Positions 53,656-63,946 are shown, counted from the stretch's first letter. The stretch is 64,000 nt of DNA from Acinetobacter sp. WU_MDCI_Axc73 (GCF_025562455.1 NZ_JAHPRO010000004.1:1-64000); one strand, 5' to 3'. Program-made: numbers and translations. Notes: generated from the sequence alone by a model not told the origin.

Positions 53656-56271
53656 ATGCACGTCGATTTTAAACCCTGTCTGGTATTGTGTATTTGTGTG
53701 GCGAGTAGTGGCGTCATTACACAATTATATGCTGCTGACCCTGAAACCAATTCGATCTCATCAACCGATGATTATATTTTCGATAGAGCATTATTTCGCG
53801 GCCAATCAGTAAATCAATCTGGTCTGATACAGCGTTTGAGCCAAAAACAAGCTGTTTTGACTGGACAGTACAAGGTCGACGTATATGTAAACGGTCGTTT
53901 TATTGAACGTATGCCGCTTGAGTTCAAAGAGAGTTCAACTGATGTACAACCGTGTTTTGAACCTGAAATGTTAAACCGCTTAGGTTTAGTTGACTCATAT
54001 ATTCAAACTGCAACTCAGTTGGTGACCAAGCAACAGTGTTTCTTTTTGTCCGAGCAGGTCAAAGGTAGTCAGTTTGATCTGGATTTTAGTAAGTTACGTC
54101 TCAATCTTACCATTCCACAAAGTCAATTACGCTATGTACCAAGAGGTTATGTAAATCCAAAAGAATGGGATGCGGGGAGTAGTATTGGTTTTGTGAACTA
54201 TATTGCCAATTATTACTATAATTCTTATGAGTCGGAGTTCGGTCGAATCAATCAGGATGCAGCCTATTTATCAATGACAGGCGGAATTAATCTGGGTAAA
54301 TGGCAATATCGTCAACAATCTAGCTTAAGTTATAACAAAGGACAGGGTACAGACTGGAATAACATTCGTAGCTATGTGATGCGGGCATTACCTGCCATTC
54401 GTAGTCAGGCAACGATTGGTCAAGTTTATACATCAGGGCAGTTTTTCTCAGGTTTAAGTTTTAACGGGATCAACATTGCATCAGATGATCGTATGTTACC
54501 TGAGTCAATCCGTGGATATGCGCCTGTCGTACAAGGGGTAGCCAGAACCAATGCTAAAGTATCTGTTCAGCAAAATGGCCGAGAAATTTATCAAACCTCT
54601 GTCGCGCCTGGCGCATTTAAAATTACGGATTTATATCCAACCAATTACAATGGTGATTTAACTGTTTTGGTCTACGAGGCAGATGGAACGATCAGCCAAT
54701 TTAGAGTGCCTTTTTCTGCCGTTCCTGAATCGTTACGTGCAGGTTCTTATCGCTATAATTTTGATTTGGGGCGGACACGTGATATTGGAGAAGACACCTA
54801 TTTTTCCAATGTGACTTACCAAAGAGGTTTAAACAATGCGATTACTCTTAATACAGGTTTAAGGGTTGCAGATGGCTATCAAGCCATCTTGCTAGGTGGG
54901 ACTTACGCTTCGTTCTTGGGTGCTTTTGGCTCTAACTTAACTTATTCTCATGCTGATTTAGATACCTTAGGTAATACCGACGGCTGGCTTGCAAGTCTTA
55001 CCTACAGTAAAACCATTCAGCCCACTAACACGAATATCTCGCTAGCGGGCTATCGTTATTCTACTGAAGGTTATCGAGATCTAGGCGATGTGATCGGGAT
55101 ACGAGATGCTTTAAGCAAAGGTACAACTTGGCAATCTTCTAGTTATTTACAACGATCCCGAGTTGAACTTACCCTTAACCAGAGTCTGGGCGACTACGGT
55201 ATCATCTTTGTTTCAGGTTCAATGCAGGACTATCGTGACGGGCGTGATCGGGATGTACAGACCCAGATTGGCTATAATAAATCCTTTAAAAATGGCGTAT
55301 CCATGAACGTTTCCCTGATTCGTCAGGAAAATGCATATTATCAATTTGTCGATCGGTCTGGTCAGCAGATCATTTCCCCAGACTCTTTACAAAATAATAA
55401 AGCAGATACCACGGTTAGCCTTTCATTGAGCCTGCCAGTGGGTGGAAAAAGTAAAAGCCGTCCACCTTATCTGGATTTAGCTTATTCACATGGCTCAAAT
55501 CAGTCTGATACATATCAAGCGATGATTGCGGGTACTTTGGCAGAAGATCAGTCGATTAACTATGCGCTAGGTGTGAGTCGTGATGAAGAAATGAATGCGA
55601 CGACCTGGAACGGCAATCTCAATAAACGTTTTTCTAATTTGACTGCGGGCATGAGTGCATCCACAGGAGAACATTTTTGGCAAGCGTCTGCCAATGCTCA
55701 GGGTGCACTGGCGATACATAGGGGTGGTTTAACCTTTGGACCTTATCTGAGCGAAACTTTTGCTTTAATTGAAGCCAAAGGAGCCGAAGGGGCAAGAGTT
55801 TATAATGGACAGGGCGCAACCATTAATAAGTTTGGCTATGCACTCGTACCTTCTATGACTGCTTATCAATATAATTCTATTGCATTGGATCCCCAAGGAA
55901 TTTCTGACCAAGTTGAAATAGAGAGTAGTAGTGAGCAACAAATTGCGCCTTACGCAGGTGCCGCAATTAAGGTGAAATTTAAGACTCGCGCGGGTTATCC
56001 ATTATTGATACAGGCCAAATTAGATGATGATCAAAAAGAGTATGTGCCTTTAGGGGCAGAAGTTCTGGATGAGCAGGGTAATATTATTGGAATGGTTGGT
56101 CAAAGCGGACAACTTTATGTCCGTGCTGAAAATCGTCAGGGACGCTTGAAAGTGCAGTGGGGAGAGCAAGATGATCAGCATTGTCACGTTGCTTACCATA
56201 TTGATGATGAGGCAATTAAGCAGCCTTTGATTCGGTTTGAACAAATTTGTCAAATGGAGCAAGCCAAATGA
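53656..56271 (+). CDS. Outer-membrane fimbrial usher
   Basis: 871 aa, complete length. Signal peptide to LYAA, then the N-terminal chaperone-binding domain (DYIFDRALFRGQSVNQSG), the 24-strand barrel with the middle plug (RGYAPVVQGVARTNAKVSVQQNG, about residues 290-330), and two C-terminal domains with cysteines (QHCHVAYHI). It forms the pore and assembly platform. Its stop codon overlaps the adhesin start (ATGA). Confidence 0.95.
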   Translation: MHVDFKPCLVLCICVASSGVITQLYAADPETNSISSTDDYIFDRALFRGQSVNQSGLIQRLSQKQAVLTGQYKVDVYVNGRFIERMPLEFKESSTDVQPCFEPEMLNRLGLVDSYIQTATQLVTKQQCFFLSEQVKGSQFDLDFSKLRLNLTIPQSQLRYVPRGYVNPKEWDAGSSIGFVNYIANYYYNSYESEFGRINQDAAYLSMTGGINLGKWQYRQQSSLSYNKGQGTDWNNIRSYVMRALPAIRSQATIGQVYTSGQFFSGLSFNGINIASDDRMLPESIRGYAPVVQGVARTNAKVSVQQNGREIYQTSVAPGAFKITDLYPTNYNGDLTVLVYEADGTISQFRVPFSAVPESLRAGSYRYNFDLGRTRDIGEDTYFSNVTYQRGLNNAITLNTGLRVADGYQAILLGGTYASFLGAFGSNLTYSHADLDTLGNTDGWLASLTYSKTIQPTNTNISLAGYRYSTEGYRDLGDVIGIRDALSKGTTWQSSSYLQRSRVELTLNQSLGDYGIIFVSGSMQDYRDGRDRDVQTQIGYNKSFKNGVSMNVSLIRQENAYYQFVDRSGQQIISPDSLQNNKADTTVSLSLSLPVGGKSKSRPPYLDLAYSHGSNQSDTYQAMIAGTLAEDQSINYALGVSRDEEMNATTWNGNLNKRFSNLTAGMSASTGEHFWQASANAQGALAIHRGGLTFGPYLSETFALIEAKGAEGARVYNGQGATINKFGYALVPSMTAYQYNSIALDPQGISDQVEIESSSEQQIAPYAGAAIKVKFKTRAGYPLLIQAKLDDDQKEYVPLGAEVLDEQGNIIGMVGQSGQLYVRAENRQGRLKVQWGEQDDQHCHVAYHIDDEAIKQPLIRFEQICQMEQAK

Positions 56272-57521
56272 AAAAACTAAAGTTTTGGTTACTTCAAATC
56301 CTGATGTTGGCAATCGGAAGTTATTCGATCGCTGCTTATGCTACATGTAAAAGTACAGGTGTGAGTCAAACTGGGGATAGTCGTACAGCTCCAATCCGTT
56401 TTGGTACGATCAATCTGACCAGTGTCTATTTACAACCTGTGGGAAGTTTACTGGCTCGGACAGCTGTTCCTCCGACTGACTATACCTATGGAGGAGCTAC
56501 AGCAGCCAGTGTTTTATGGGAGTGTGATCTTGAGGACCTACCCAATATTTATTTTTTAGTGGCAACCAATGGTGATGACTACGTAGGGGGTAGACAGGAT
56601 CTTGGCGTTATAGATGGCATTCCTGATGTTTTTGGAACTTATTGGCGATACGTAGGTTTAAAGTTGACGATGGATGGTGTGGTGATTAATAAGTTCTATA
56701 AATCTATTCCGGTCAGAAACTATGTAACAGTGGGGAGTAAAATCCAGATCAGACTTCAGGATATTCCGACAGTCTATGCTGAGCTTTATCGGGTAAGTAC
56801 ACTTGGAAATGGTGCCAAGATTGCAACGGGGAATTATAGTTATGTAGGGCCAAATGCGTATATTCAATTAAAAGGTCCGGGTTTAAGAAGTGATGAAATT
56901 GGGCAAGATTCACAGACTAATTTTCGATTTTGGGGAGCAAATAACGGTTTTGGCTATGGTATGCGTCTAGGTAACAAACTCTACAATGAACCAACTTGTG
57001 TAGCTCGAAATGCGACACCTTTAGTGTTGTTCGATACCATGACTGTAGATGCTCTAAATCAAGGCAAATCTACGCAAGCCCAGTTTAATGTTGCGATAGA
57101 GTGTTCTAATCAAGCAGCATCGGGTACAGCAGATAAGCAAACTGCAATTGGAATACAAACCTCTGAAGGTGCTTACACTGCTGCACAAAATTTAGGTTTG
57201 GTAAATGCTCAAAATGGCGTAAAAGCATTACTTTCAGATCATTATGGCAGCAATGGTATTGCCAAAGGAGTGGGTATTTTTCTACGCAATAGTAATACGG
57301 GTACAGATATGAATTTTGTGGGACAACCAGGTATCTCAGGCAATGGTGAAAATGCTGGTTGGTATCCTTTTAAAGATGGTGCAGTTTCAAATGGTTCAAC
57401 TGAAGCAGGTTACACTCATTATTTGCAAAATTATACGGCAATCTTAAAAAAATTGGATGCTCAAACTGTTGAAGCAGGTAAAGTTCACGCAACAGCTTAT
57501 GTATTAGTAAAGGTACAGTAA
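56268..57521 (+). CDS. Two-domain fimbrial tip adhesin
   Basis: 417 aa from the ATG at 56268 (MKKLKFWLL), overlapping the usher stop. Signal peptide to AYA, then CKSTGVSQ. The first ~240 residues form a receptor-binding region unlike FimH that I can recognise, the second half is a pilin domain (CVARNATPLVLFDTMTVDAL, with a second cysteine at IECSNQ). It should sit at the pilus tip; the receptor is unknown. Its stop overlaps the next start (TAATG). Confidence 0.82.
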   Translation: MKKLKFWLLQILMLAIGSYSIAAYATCKSTGVSQTGDSRTAPIRFGTINLTSVYLQPVGSLLARTAVPPTDYTYGGATAASVLWECDLEDLPNIYFLVATNGDDYVGGRQDLGVIDGIPDVFGTYWRYVGLKLTMDGVVINKFYKSIPVRNYVTVGSKIQIRLQDIPTVYAELYRVSTLGNGAKIATGNYSYVGPNAYIQLKGPGLRSDEIGQDSQTNFRFWGANNGFGYGMRLGNKLYNEPTCVARNATPLVLFDTMTVDALNQGKSTQAQFNVAIECSNQAASGTADKQTAIGIQTSEGAYTAAQNLGLVNAQNGVKALLSDHYGSNGIAKGVGIFLRNSNTGTDMNFVGQPGISGNGENAGWYPFKDGAVSNGSTEAGYTHYLQNYTAILKKLDAQTVEAGKVHATAYVLVKVQ

Positions 57522-58261
57522 TGAAAGCCATCATGATAGTACTGACCATCTTGAGCATATTACCCAGCGTATCTGCAAATGCGGGTATTTTGGCAGCGAA
57601 GACCCGAGTGGTGTTTGAAGAAGGACAACGTGAAAGAAGTATAATGCTGGCAAATGTTAATGATTATCCTGTGATTTTGCAGGCATGGGTAGATCAAGGA
57701 GAGGGTAGCCCTGATCATTCAGAAGTTCCTTTTATCACCTTACCTCCTGTTTCAAAAATGGCTGCTAAAGGAATTCAGAGTTTAAGGATGGTGTACAATG
57801 GGCAGATTCTTCCAAGTGACCGGGAAACAGTTTACTGGCTGAATTTATATGAAATTCCTGCGGTTCATCAACCAGATCAAGATGATGCTTATCTGAGTTT
57901 AGCCATGAATACTCAGATGAAAATCTTTTATCGACCGAAGCAATTAAAAACATTTAAACTGGCTGATATTGCCAACCAGTTACATTTTTCTTTGCATAAA
58001 AATGATGAAAAGTGGGTGTTAGAGTGTCAAAATCCTACGCCTTATCATGTTTCGATCATTAATATTCAGTTGAGTGATCAGACACAGTCGATTCAGAGTA
58101 ATACTGAAATAGATATGATGAGTTATCCTCAGTCCCAGCGCCAATATGACATGAACGGCACTTTATCTTCTGTATCCCAATATCAACTTAGTTTTAGTCT
58201 GATTGATGATCTGGGAAATCAGCATGAATTTAAAAAAGAAATTTCTTTTACTCAACCTTAA
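57521..58261 (+). CDS. Periplasmic fimbrial chaperone (PapD-like), second
   Basis: 246 aa with a signal peptide (to SANA) and the PapD motifs AGILAAKTRVVFEEG and TQMKIFYRPKQLK. It differs clearly from the first chaperone, so the two are likely to be specialised, perhaps one for the adhesin and one for the pilin (inference). Its ATG overlaps the stop of the adhesin (TAATG), so it is translationally coupled. It ends the operon. Confidence 0.93.
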   Translation: MKAIMIVLTILSILPSVSANAGILAAKTRVVFEEGQRERSIMLANVNDYPVILQAWVDQGEGSPDHSEVPFITLPPVSKMAAKGIQSLRMVYNGQILPSDRETVYWLNLYEIPAVHQPDQDDAYLSLAMNTQMKIFYRPKQLKTFKLADIANQLHFSLHKNDEKWVLECQNPTPYHVSIINIQLSDQTQSIQSNTEIDMMSYPQSQRQYDMNGTLSSVSQYQLSFSLIDDLGNQHEFKKEISFTQP

Positions 58262-58342
58262 CTATTAATTTTCAGGCACCTATATTTTTAGAATAAGCTT
58301 TTCTATTGCTTGTGATTGATTAGGTATGGCGGGATTCAGGCG

Positions 58343-59368
58343 ATGCAAAAATCTTTATATCATGTCAAATCAGTGAATAGTAGTTTGGTCCAATTGTTGG
58401 AACTTTTCTGTAGAACACATGGTCTTGATCTTCCATCACATGCATTGCAATACAAAGTAAATCAGCGTGTTCCCTTTGCTGAATGGTTATTTTTATTAAA
58501 TCATATTGAACAACAATATCCTGTATCAGGTCTGGGCTTAAAAATTGCAAGTTTAGCCAAACCGCAACATTTGGGTATTCTAGGTTATATCGGTTTATCC
58601 TGCCATAATCTGATGGAAGCTTTGACGCTTTTCTATAAGTATCAGCGTTTAAGTTATGACTTTATGAATGTTTCAGTGAGCAGTTGCGAAAACGAGCTCA
58701 TGATAAGTTGGGAATTTGATCCTTATTGTAAAGCTGGTTCCTTAGCAGATGAAACCATGATTGCCATATTTTTTAATTTGACCAATCAGCTGGTGTATCC
58801 ACAAAGAATTACTGTAAATCGGATTGAATTTGTTTCATCTGTGCCTAAAAATCTGCAATTATATGAGCAGTATTTTAACTGTCCGTTAGAGTTTAATTGC
58901 AGTAAAACCAATATGTATTTTCCATTAAGTGATCTGAGCTTAACAGTTTCTCAAGCAGATCCAGTTTTAAATCAAATTCTTAGCCATCAGGCAGAAAGTC
59001 TTTTAGCAGAATTACCCGAATGTAATTCATTTGATGAGGTTGTTCAGCATGGGATTATCCATGCAGTACATCAAGGGCAGATCTCACTTGAGTATGTTGC
59101 ACAGCAGCTCGGCTATAATAAGCGTATGTTCCAATATAAACTCCAACAACAAGGCTACACATTTAAGCAGCGCTTAAATCAGGTGCGAAAAGATTTGGCG
59201 ATCAGCTATTTGGCGGATTCGAGTTTAAGTATTTTAGATATTTCACTATTACTTTCCTATCAGGAACAAACTTCTTTTAATCGCTCATTCAAGAATTGGA
59301 CAGGAATGAGTCCATTGCAATATAGGCGCTGTATTTTGGGCGAGTTTCTTGAAGAACAGGAGGAGTAA
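58343..59368 (+). CDS. AraC family regulator with arabinose-type N-terminal domain (paralogue 1)
   Basis: About 341 aa from the ATG at 58343; a TTG nine codons upstream is less likely. Residues 15-190 match the PF12625-type dimer/effector domain (HALQYKVNQRVPFAEW), and the C-terminal HTH ends YQEQTSFNRSFKNWTGMSPLQYRR. It follows the fimbrial operon by about 80 bases on the same strand and faces a related regulator. It is a plausible controller of the pilus, which is inference. Confidence 0.85.
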   Translation: MQKSLYHVKSVNSSLVQLLELFCRTHGLDLPSHALQYKVNQRVPFAEWLFLLNHIEQQYPVSGLGLKIASLAKPQHLGILGYIGLSCHNLMEALTLFYKYQRLSYDFMNVSVSSCENELMISWEFDPYCKAGSLADETMIAIFFNLTNQLVYPQRITVNRIEFVSSVPKNLQLYEQYFNCPLEFNCSKTNMYFPLSDLSLTVSQADPVLNQILSHQAESLLAELPECNSFDEVVQHGIIHAVHQGQISLEYVAQQLGYNKRMFQYKLQQQGYTFKQRLNQVRKDLAISYLADSSLSILDISLLLSYQEQTSFNRSFKNWTGMSPLQYRRCILGEFLEEQEE

Positions 59369-59383
59369 TGGGGATGCCTCGGT

Positions 59384-60430
59384 TTAGCTATGAAAAGCGA
59401 CCTTATTTCGTTGAATCTGATTTTCCGCTCGCCACTGTAATGGGCTCATACCCATCCATGATTTAAAGGCACGATTGAACGAGGTTTGTTCCCGATAAGC
59501 CAGTAATGATGCAATTTCATTAATATTTAATGAAGGATCTTCCAGATACTGTAGAGCAAGTGTTTTCCTGATTTTATTTAATTTGTCTGAAAAAGTACTA
59601 CCATGAAGTTTGAGACGATATTGCAATAAACGTGGTGAAATTCCCATTTGATTGGCAACATATTGAATATCAACTCTATTTTTTTGAATTGCAGCCACGA
59701 TATTACGATAGACCAACTCATTAAATGAAATATCTTCTGGATATTTGCTTAATAGATAATTGGCATTTTTTTCAAGAATGCGTTTTAACACATGATCTGA
59801 ATACCCTTTATTTACTTTTAAATTAAGCATTTCATTACTGTAAGTCACAGTATTGATCGAACAGCCAAACAAAACCGTGCAATCAAAAAAACGTTCATGT
59901 GCTGAAATCGTTGATGGTGATGGGGCGCTAAATTCCATTTTTTTTGCATGAAAAATTTGTGGAGAAACTAATGAATTGATAAAGGTCATCATCATGGCAA
60001 AAGCAACATCGTTAGTTAAGCGTGCTTCTTTAACAAATTGACCCGCTTGTACAAAAGTAGGGCTTTTCCAAATAAATGAAAATGCGTCATCCGTATTTTC
60101 AATGCAAACTAAAGAAATATGATACAAAATTCGCTGATAACGTTGAAATAAATGAATAATTTGTCCAGAGGTTTCACAATTCATGGCAAGATATGCCACG
60201 ATACCGATATCGGCAGGCTCACACAACTTTCCAAGTTCTATTCCCAAATCATCTTTTTTATAATATTGACTTAAATAATTCAGAATTCGATACCACTCTA
60301 CCAGTGGCAATCGCTCATCCACGTCATATAAACGAGTAATGGGGGATGGTATGGAATGTAAGTCACAGAATTTCTGAACTAAATTTGTCAGTCCACTGCT
60401 GACTCCTCTGGTATTTAGTAAAGTATTCAC
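59384..60430 (-). CDS. AraC family regulator with arabinose-type N-terminal domain (paralogue 2)
   Basis: 348 aa, starting with GTG at 60430 and with AGAGGA before it. The same architecture as its neighbour: PF12625-type N-terminus (RLYDVDERLPLVEW) and AraC HTH (YREQTSFNRAFKSWMGMSPLQWRA). The two genes converge, 15 bases apart. The similar C-termini show they are paralogues; local duplication or paired acquisition are both possible. Which of them controls the pilus is not known. Confidence 0.86.
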   Translation of the reverse strand: MNTLLNTRGVSSGLTNLVQKFCDLHSIPSPITRLYDVDERLPLVEWYRILNYLSQYYKKDDLGIELGKLCEPADIGIVAYLAMNCETSGQIIHLFQRYQRILYHISLVCIENTDDAFSFIWKSPTFVQAGQFVKEARLTNDVAFAMMMTFINSLVSPQIFHAKKMEFSAPSPSTISAHERFFDCTVLFGCSINTVTYSNEMLNLKVNKGYSDHVLKRILEKNANYLLSKYPEDISFNELVYRNIVAAIQKNRVDIQYVANQMGISPRLLQYRLKLHGSTFSDKLNKIRKTLALQYLEDPSLNINEIASLLAYREQTSFNRAFKSWMGMSPLQWRAENQIQRNKVAFHS

Positions 60431-60730
60431 AAGTTCCTCTACAATTAAATTATCTTATAATCAGCTTTAAAGTTTCTTTGTTGAATTTATTCTTAATTTC
60501 AAAGCATCAGCAATCTGATTATGTTAGATTTTTTTATTTACATTAAAAAAAGAAGACTCGTCTATCCAATAAATCAGTTGAGTTTTAGATAATTTTATAA
60601 AAAATCCACACAGTCATGCTTTTCTAGAGCATAGCTTATGTGGATTTTTTGAGCAATTCAGGATTACACTTTATTACTCAGTATCAAAATTAACCACTTC
60701 CATAATTTAAGTATTTGATTTTTATCAATA
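60431..60730. other. Intergenic region between glmS and the AraC regulator
   Basis: 300 bases. It holds a terminator (60600-60649) and, about 25 bases past the glmS stop (near 60706), the position where Tn7-type elements insert in other bacteria. No Tn7 end, direct repeat or transposase gene was seen. The promoter of the minus-strand AraC gene lies at the left edge. Confidence 0.6.
60600..60649. terminator. Hairpin terminator downstream of glmS
   Basis: AAAAATCCACA (60600-60610) and TGTGGATTTTT (60639-60649) pair over 11 bases around an inner ATGC...GCAT stem; A and T runs on both flanks make it work on either strand. It ends the glmU-glmS transcript. Confidence 0.8.
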
Positions 60731-62569
60731 TTACTCAACTGTCACTGATTTTGCCAAATTTCGAGGTTGGTCGACATCCGTACCCCTTAAAACTGCGACA
60801 TGATAAGAAAGCAACTGTACAGGAATACTGTAAATAATCGGAGCGAGCCAAGCATTCACCTTTGGAACATAGACCACATGCTGACGATCTTTTTCCACAA
60901 TGCCACTATTTTCATCTGCGAAGACAAAAAGTTCACCGCCACGAGCCTGAACTTCCTCCATGTTGGATTTGAGTTTATCTAGCATGTCATCGTTTGGTGC
61001 GAGAATTACGACAGGCATTTCATTATCGACCAAGGCCAACGGGCCGTGTTTCAGCTCGCCTGCAGCATAACCTTCGGCATGGATATAAGAAATTTCCTTG
61101 AGTTTTAGTGCCCCTTCCAGTGCAATCGGATAATGTGTCCCACGCCCCAAAAATAAACAGTGCTGTTTTTCAACAAAAAGTTCTGAAAGACGTAAAATTT
61201 GAGTATCTTGCTGCAAGGTATTCAGCATGACCTTTGGACAATGCCAAAGTTGAGTCGCAATTTCAGCAATCTGTTCGCTAGAAATCTGCTGTTTCACTTC
61301 ACCCACTTTCAAGATCAAGAGCATCAACGCAGCAAGTTGAGTGGTAAATGCTTTGGTTGATGCCACACCAATTTCAGGACCAGCCAATGTCAGTAAGTGA
61401 TGATCTGTTTCACGTACCATGGAAGAAGTGGCCACATTACAAATACTTAAAGTCACGATATCCAGTGCATTGGCTTTGGCTCGTTTCTGAGTTTCACGCA
61501 GCGCTGCCAAGGTATCAGCTGTTTCACCTGACTGAGAAATACACACGTATAACGTATTAGCTACAATCACAGGTGAACGATAACGGAATTCACTAGCGAT
61601 CTCGATTTGACAAGGAACGCCAATCAACTGTTCAAACCAGTATTTTGCAATCATACCTGAGTGGTAACTGGTTCCGCAGGCAATAATCTGCACGCTTTGA
61701 ATTTTACTAAAATCAAGCTCGGCGTTTTTCAGGAAGTCTTCACGCAATGCATTACTGTTTAATGCTTGAGAAATGGTCTGCTGAATGGCATCTGGCTGCT
61801 CATAAATTTCTTTGAGCATATAATGTTTATATTCACCTTTAGACGCATTGCTTACTGCTGCATCCAATTCTTTAATTGGACGTTCAACACGCTCACCATG
61901 CGCATAAATATCAATACTGTCACGAGTTAAACGTGCAATATCGCCTTCTTCGAGATAAACAAATCGATTCGTGATCGGTAAAAGTGCAAGTTGATCCGAG
62001 CTAATGAAATTTTCACCAATCCCGACGCCAATCACCAGCGGGGAACCCTCACGTACCGTAATCAATTCATTAGGATGTTGAGTATGCACAATACCAAGGG
62101 CATAAGCGCCTTTCAGTTTTGGAACGACCTGACGTACTGCATCGAGCAAACTATCTGTATGTTTTAAGGCATCATTCACTAGATGTGCAACCACTTCGGT
62201 GTCGGTTTGCGAAGTGAATACATAGCCTTCTGCCTGAAGCTGATCTTTCAATTCCTGATAGTTTTCAATAATACCATTATGAACGACAGCAACTTCACCC
62301 GATACATGCGGATGTGCATTATTTTCAGTCGGTTTGCCATGTGTTGCCCAACGGGTATGGGCAATTCCGAGAGAACCCGTCAAATGATGTTCACTGACGG
62401 CTTCTGCCAAATTAGCAACTTTACCGACCCGACGTTCGCGTAAAATCTGCTGGTTATTCACTAAGGCAACGCCCGCAGAGTCATAACCACGGTATTCAAG
62501 GCGTTTTAAGCCTTCAATTAAAATATCGGTAATACTACGTTCAGCAACGCCGCCGACAATACCACACAT
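60731..62569 (-). CDS. glmS: Glutamine--fructose-6-phosphate aminotransferase (isomerising)
   Basis: 612 aa. The N-terminal nucleophile Cys2 (MCGIVGG), the glutaminase core (HTRWATHGKPTE) and the two SIS domains (SQSGETADTL and GTHYPIALEGALK) are all present, and the C-terminus RNLAKSVTVE is the conserved end that TnsD recognises in attTn7. It makes glucosamine-6-phosphate, the first step of UDP-GlcNAc synthesis. It follows glmU after 12 bases. No glmS ribozyme is expected or seen. Confidence 0.98.
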   Translation of the reverse strand: MCGIVGGVAERSITDILIEGLKRLEYRGYDSAGVALVNNQQILRERRVGKVANLAEAVSEHHLTGSLGIAHTRWATHGKPTENNAHPHVSGEVAVVHNGIIENYQELKDQLQAEGYVFTSQTDTEVVAHLVNDALKHTDSLLDAVRQVVPKLKGAYALGIVHTQHPNELITVREGSPLVIGVGIGENFISSDQLALLPITNRFVYLEEGDIARLTRDSIDIYAHGERVERPIKELDAAVSNASKGEYKHYMLKEIYEQPDAIQQTISQALNSNALREDFLKNAELDFSKIQSVQIIACGTSYHSGMIAKYWFEQLIGVPCQIEIASEFRYRSPVIVANTLYVCISQSGETADTLAALRETQKRAKANALDIVTLSICNVATSSMVRETDHHLLTLAGPEIGVASTKAFTTQLAALMLLILKVGEVKQQISSEQIAEIATQLWHCPKVMLNTLQQDTQILRLSELFVEKQHCLFLGRGTHYPIALEGALKLKEISYIHAEGYAAGELKHGPLALVDNEMPVVILAPNDDMLDKLKSNMEEVQARGGELFVFADENSGIVEKDRQHVVYVPKVNAWLAPIIYSIPVQLLSYHVAVLRGTDVDQPRNLAKSVTVE

Positions 62570-62581
62570 AGGTTAATCCTC

Positions 62582-63946
62582 TTATTTCTTCAACTTTTGG
62601 GGACGTTGATAGTTTGATTTTTCAATTTGTTCGGCGCGTTCAAAAGCCAGCGTATTGTCTGCGACATTACGGGTAATTACCGAGCCTGCACCAATCGTAG
62701 CACCGTTTCCAATGTTCACAGGTGCGACCAGAGAGCTATTTGAGCCAATAAAGGCAGCATCACCAATCACGGTTTTATGTTTATGGACACCATCGTAATT
62801 ACAGGTAATCGTACCTGCTCCAATATTCGATCCTGCACCAACTTCGGCATCGCCTAAATAGGTGAAATGATTGGCCTTGGAACCGAAACCAATACGGGTA
62901 TTTTTGACTTCGACGAAGTTACCAATATGCACTTCGTTGGCTAATATTGCGCCTGGACGTAAACGCGCGAAAGGGCCAATTTGGGTATTTTCACCCACAA
63001 TCGCATTTTCAAATACACTATAGGGCTGAACTTTGGTGCCCGCAGCGATGGCTGTATTTTTGAGAATACAGCCCGCACCAATTTCAACACCATCTCCAAG
63101 TTCGCAGTGACCTTCAATGATGACATTGATATCAATACGAACATCTTGACCAACTTTAACTGAACCACGCAAATCAAAGCGTGCAGGATCAGCAAAAGTG
63201 ACTCCCCGTTGCATCAGCTCAATGGCTTGTTGCTTTTGAAACTCACGTTCCAGTGTCGCGAGTTGCAGGCGATCGTTTACGCCCTCGACCTCATAGGCAA
63301 GTTGGGGTTGAATTGACGCAATTTCAAGACCGTCTGCCACCGCCATTGCCACAATATCGGTCAGATAATATTCGCCTTGCGCATTCTGGTTGGATAGCTT
63401 GGGTAACCATTCATGTAGTTTTTGATTGCTGACACAGTAAATTCCTGTGTTAATTTCCTGAATCTGGCGTTGTTCTTCGCTGGCATCCTTATGTTCAACA
63501 ATCGCCTGAATTAGATTATTTTGGCGAACAATACGACCATAACCTGTTGGATTATCAACATTTAAGGTAATCATGCCAATGCCAGATGCTTGAGAAGCTT
63601 CAAGCAATTGTTGTAGTGTTTGCTCTCGAACTAAAGGCACATCACCATATAAAATCAGGGAAATACCGTCTTTCGGTAAAACTGACAGGGTCATTTGTAC
63701 GGCATGACCTGTGCCAAGTTGCTCGGCTTGTTCAACCCATTGAATCTGTTCTTGTGCAAATTGTTGTTGTACTCGGTCACCGCCGTGACCGTAAATGGTA
63801 ATAATATTACTGGCATTGAGTTTTTTTGCAGTATTAATGACATGACCTAGTAAAGGTTGTCCAGCAAGGGGTTGTAATACTTTTGGAAGTTGGGAGCGCA
63901 TCCGCGTTCCTTTACCTGCTGCAAGAATAATAACGGTCGTTGACAT
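62582..63946 (-). CDS. glmU: Bifunctional GlcNAc-1-phosphate uridylyltransferase/GlcN-1-P acetyltransferase
   Basis: 454 aa from the ATG at 63946 ([18 protein letters not shown]), the family start. The N-terminal nucleotidyltransferase has the LAAGKGTRM loop; the C-terminal half is a left-handed beta-helix of hexapeptide repeats ([24 protein letters not shown]). It forms UDP-GlcNAc for cell wall and lipopolysaccharide. It is the first gene of glmU-glmS. The gene is complete within the window. Confidence 0.97.
   Translation of the reverse strand: MSTTVIILAAGKGTRMRSQLPKVLQPLAGQPLLGHVINTAKKLNASNIITIYGHGGDRVQQQFAQEQIQWVEQAEQLGTGHAVQMTLSVLPKDGISLILYGDVPLVREQTLQQLLEASQASGIGMITLNVDNPTGYGRIVRQNNLIQAIVEHKDASEEQRQIQEINTGIYCVSNQKLHEWLPKLSNQNAQGEYYLTDIVAMAVADGLEIASIQPQLAYEVEGVNDRLQLATLEREFQKQQAIELMQRGVTFADPARFDLRGSVKVGQDVRIDINVIIEGHCELGDGVEIGAGCILKNTAIAAGTKVQPYSVFENAIVGENTQIGPFARLRPGAILANEVHIGNFVEVKNTRIGFGSKANHFTYLGDAEVGAGSNIGAGTITCNYDGVHKHKTVIGDAAFIGSNSSLVAPVNIGNGATIGAGSVITRNVADNTLAFERAEQIEKSNYQRPQKLKK

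Noticed and set aside
60431..60730. Tn7 or other transposon end behind glmS
   Set aside because: No Tn7 end repeats, target duplication or transposase genes were seen; only the empty insertion point.
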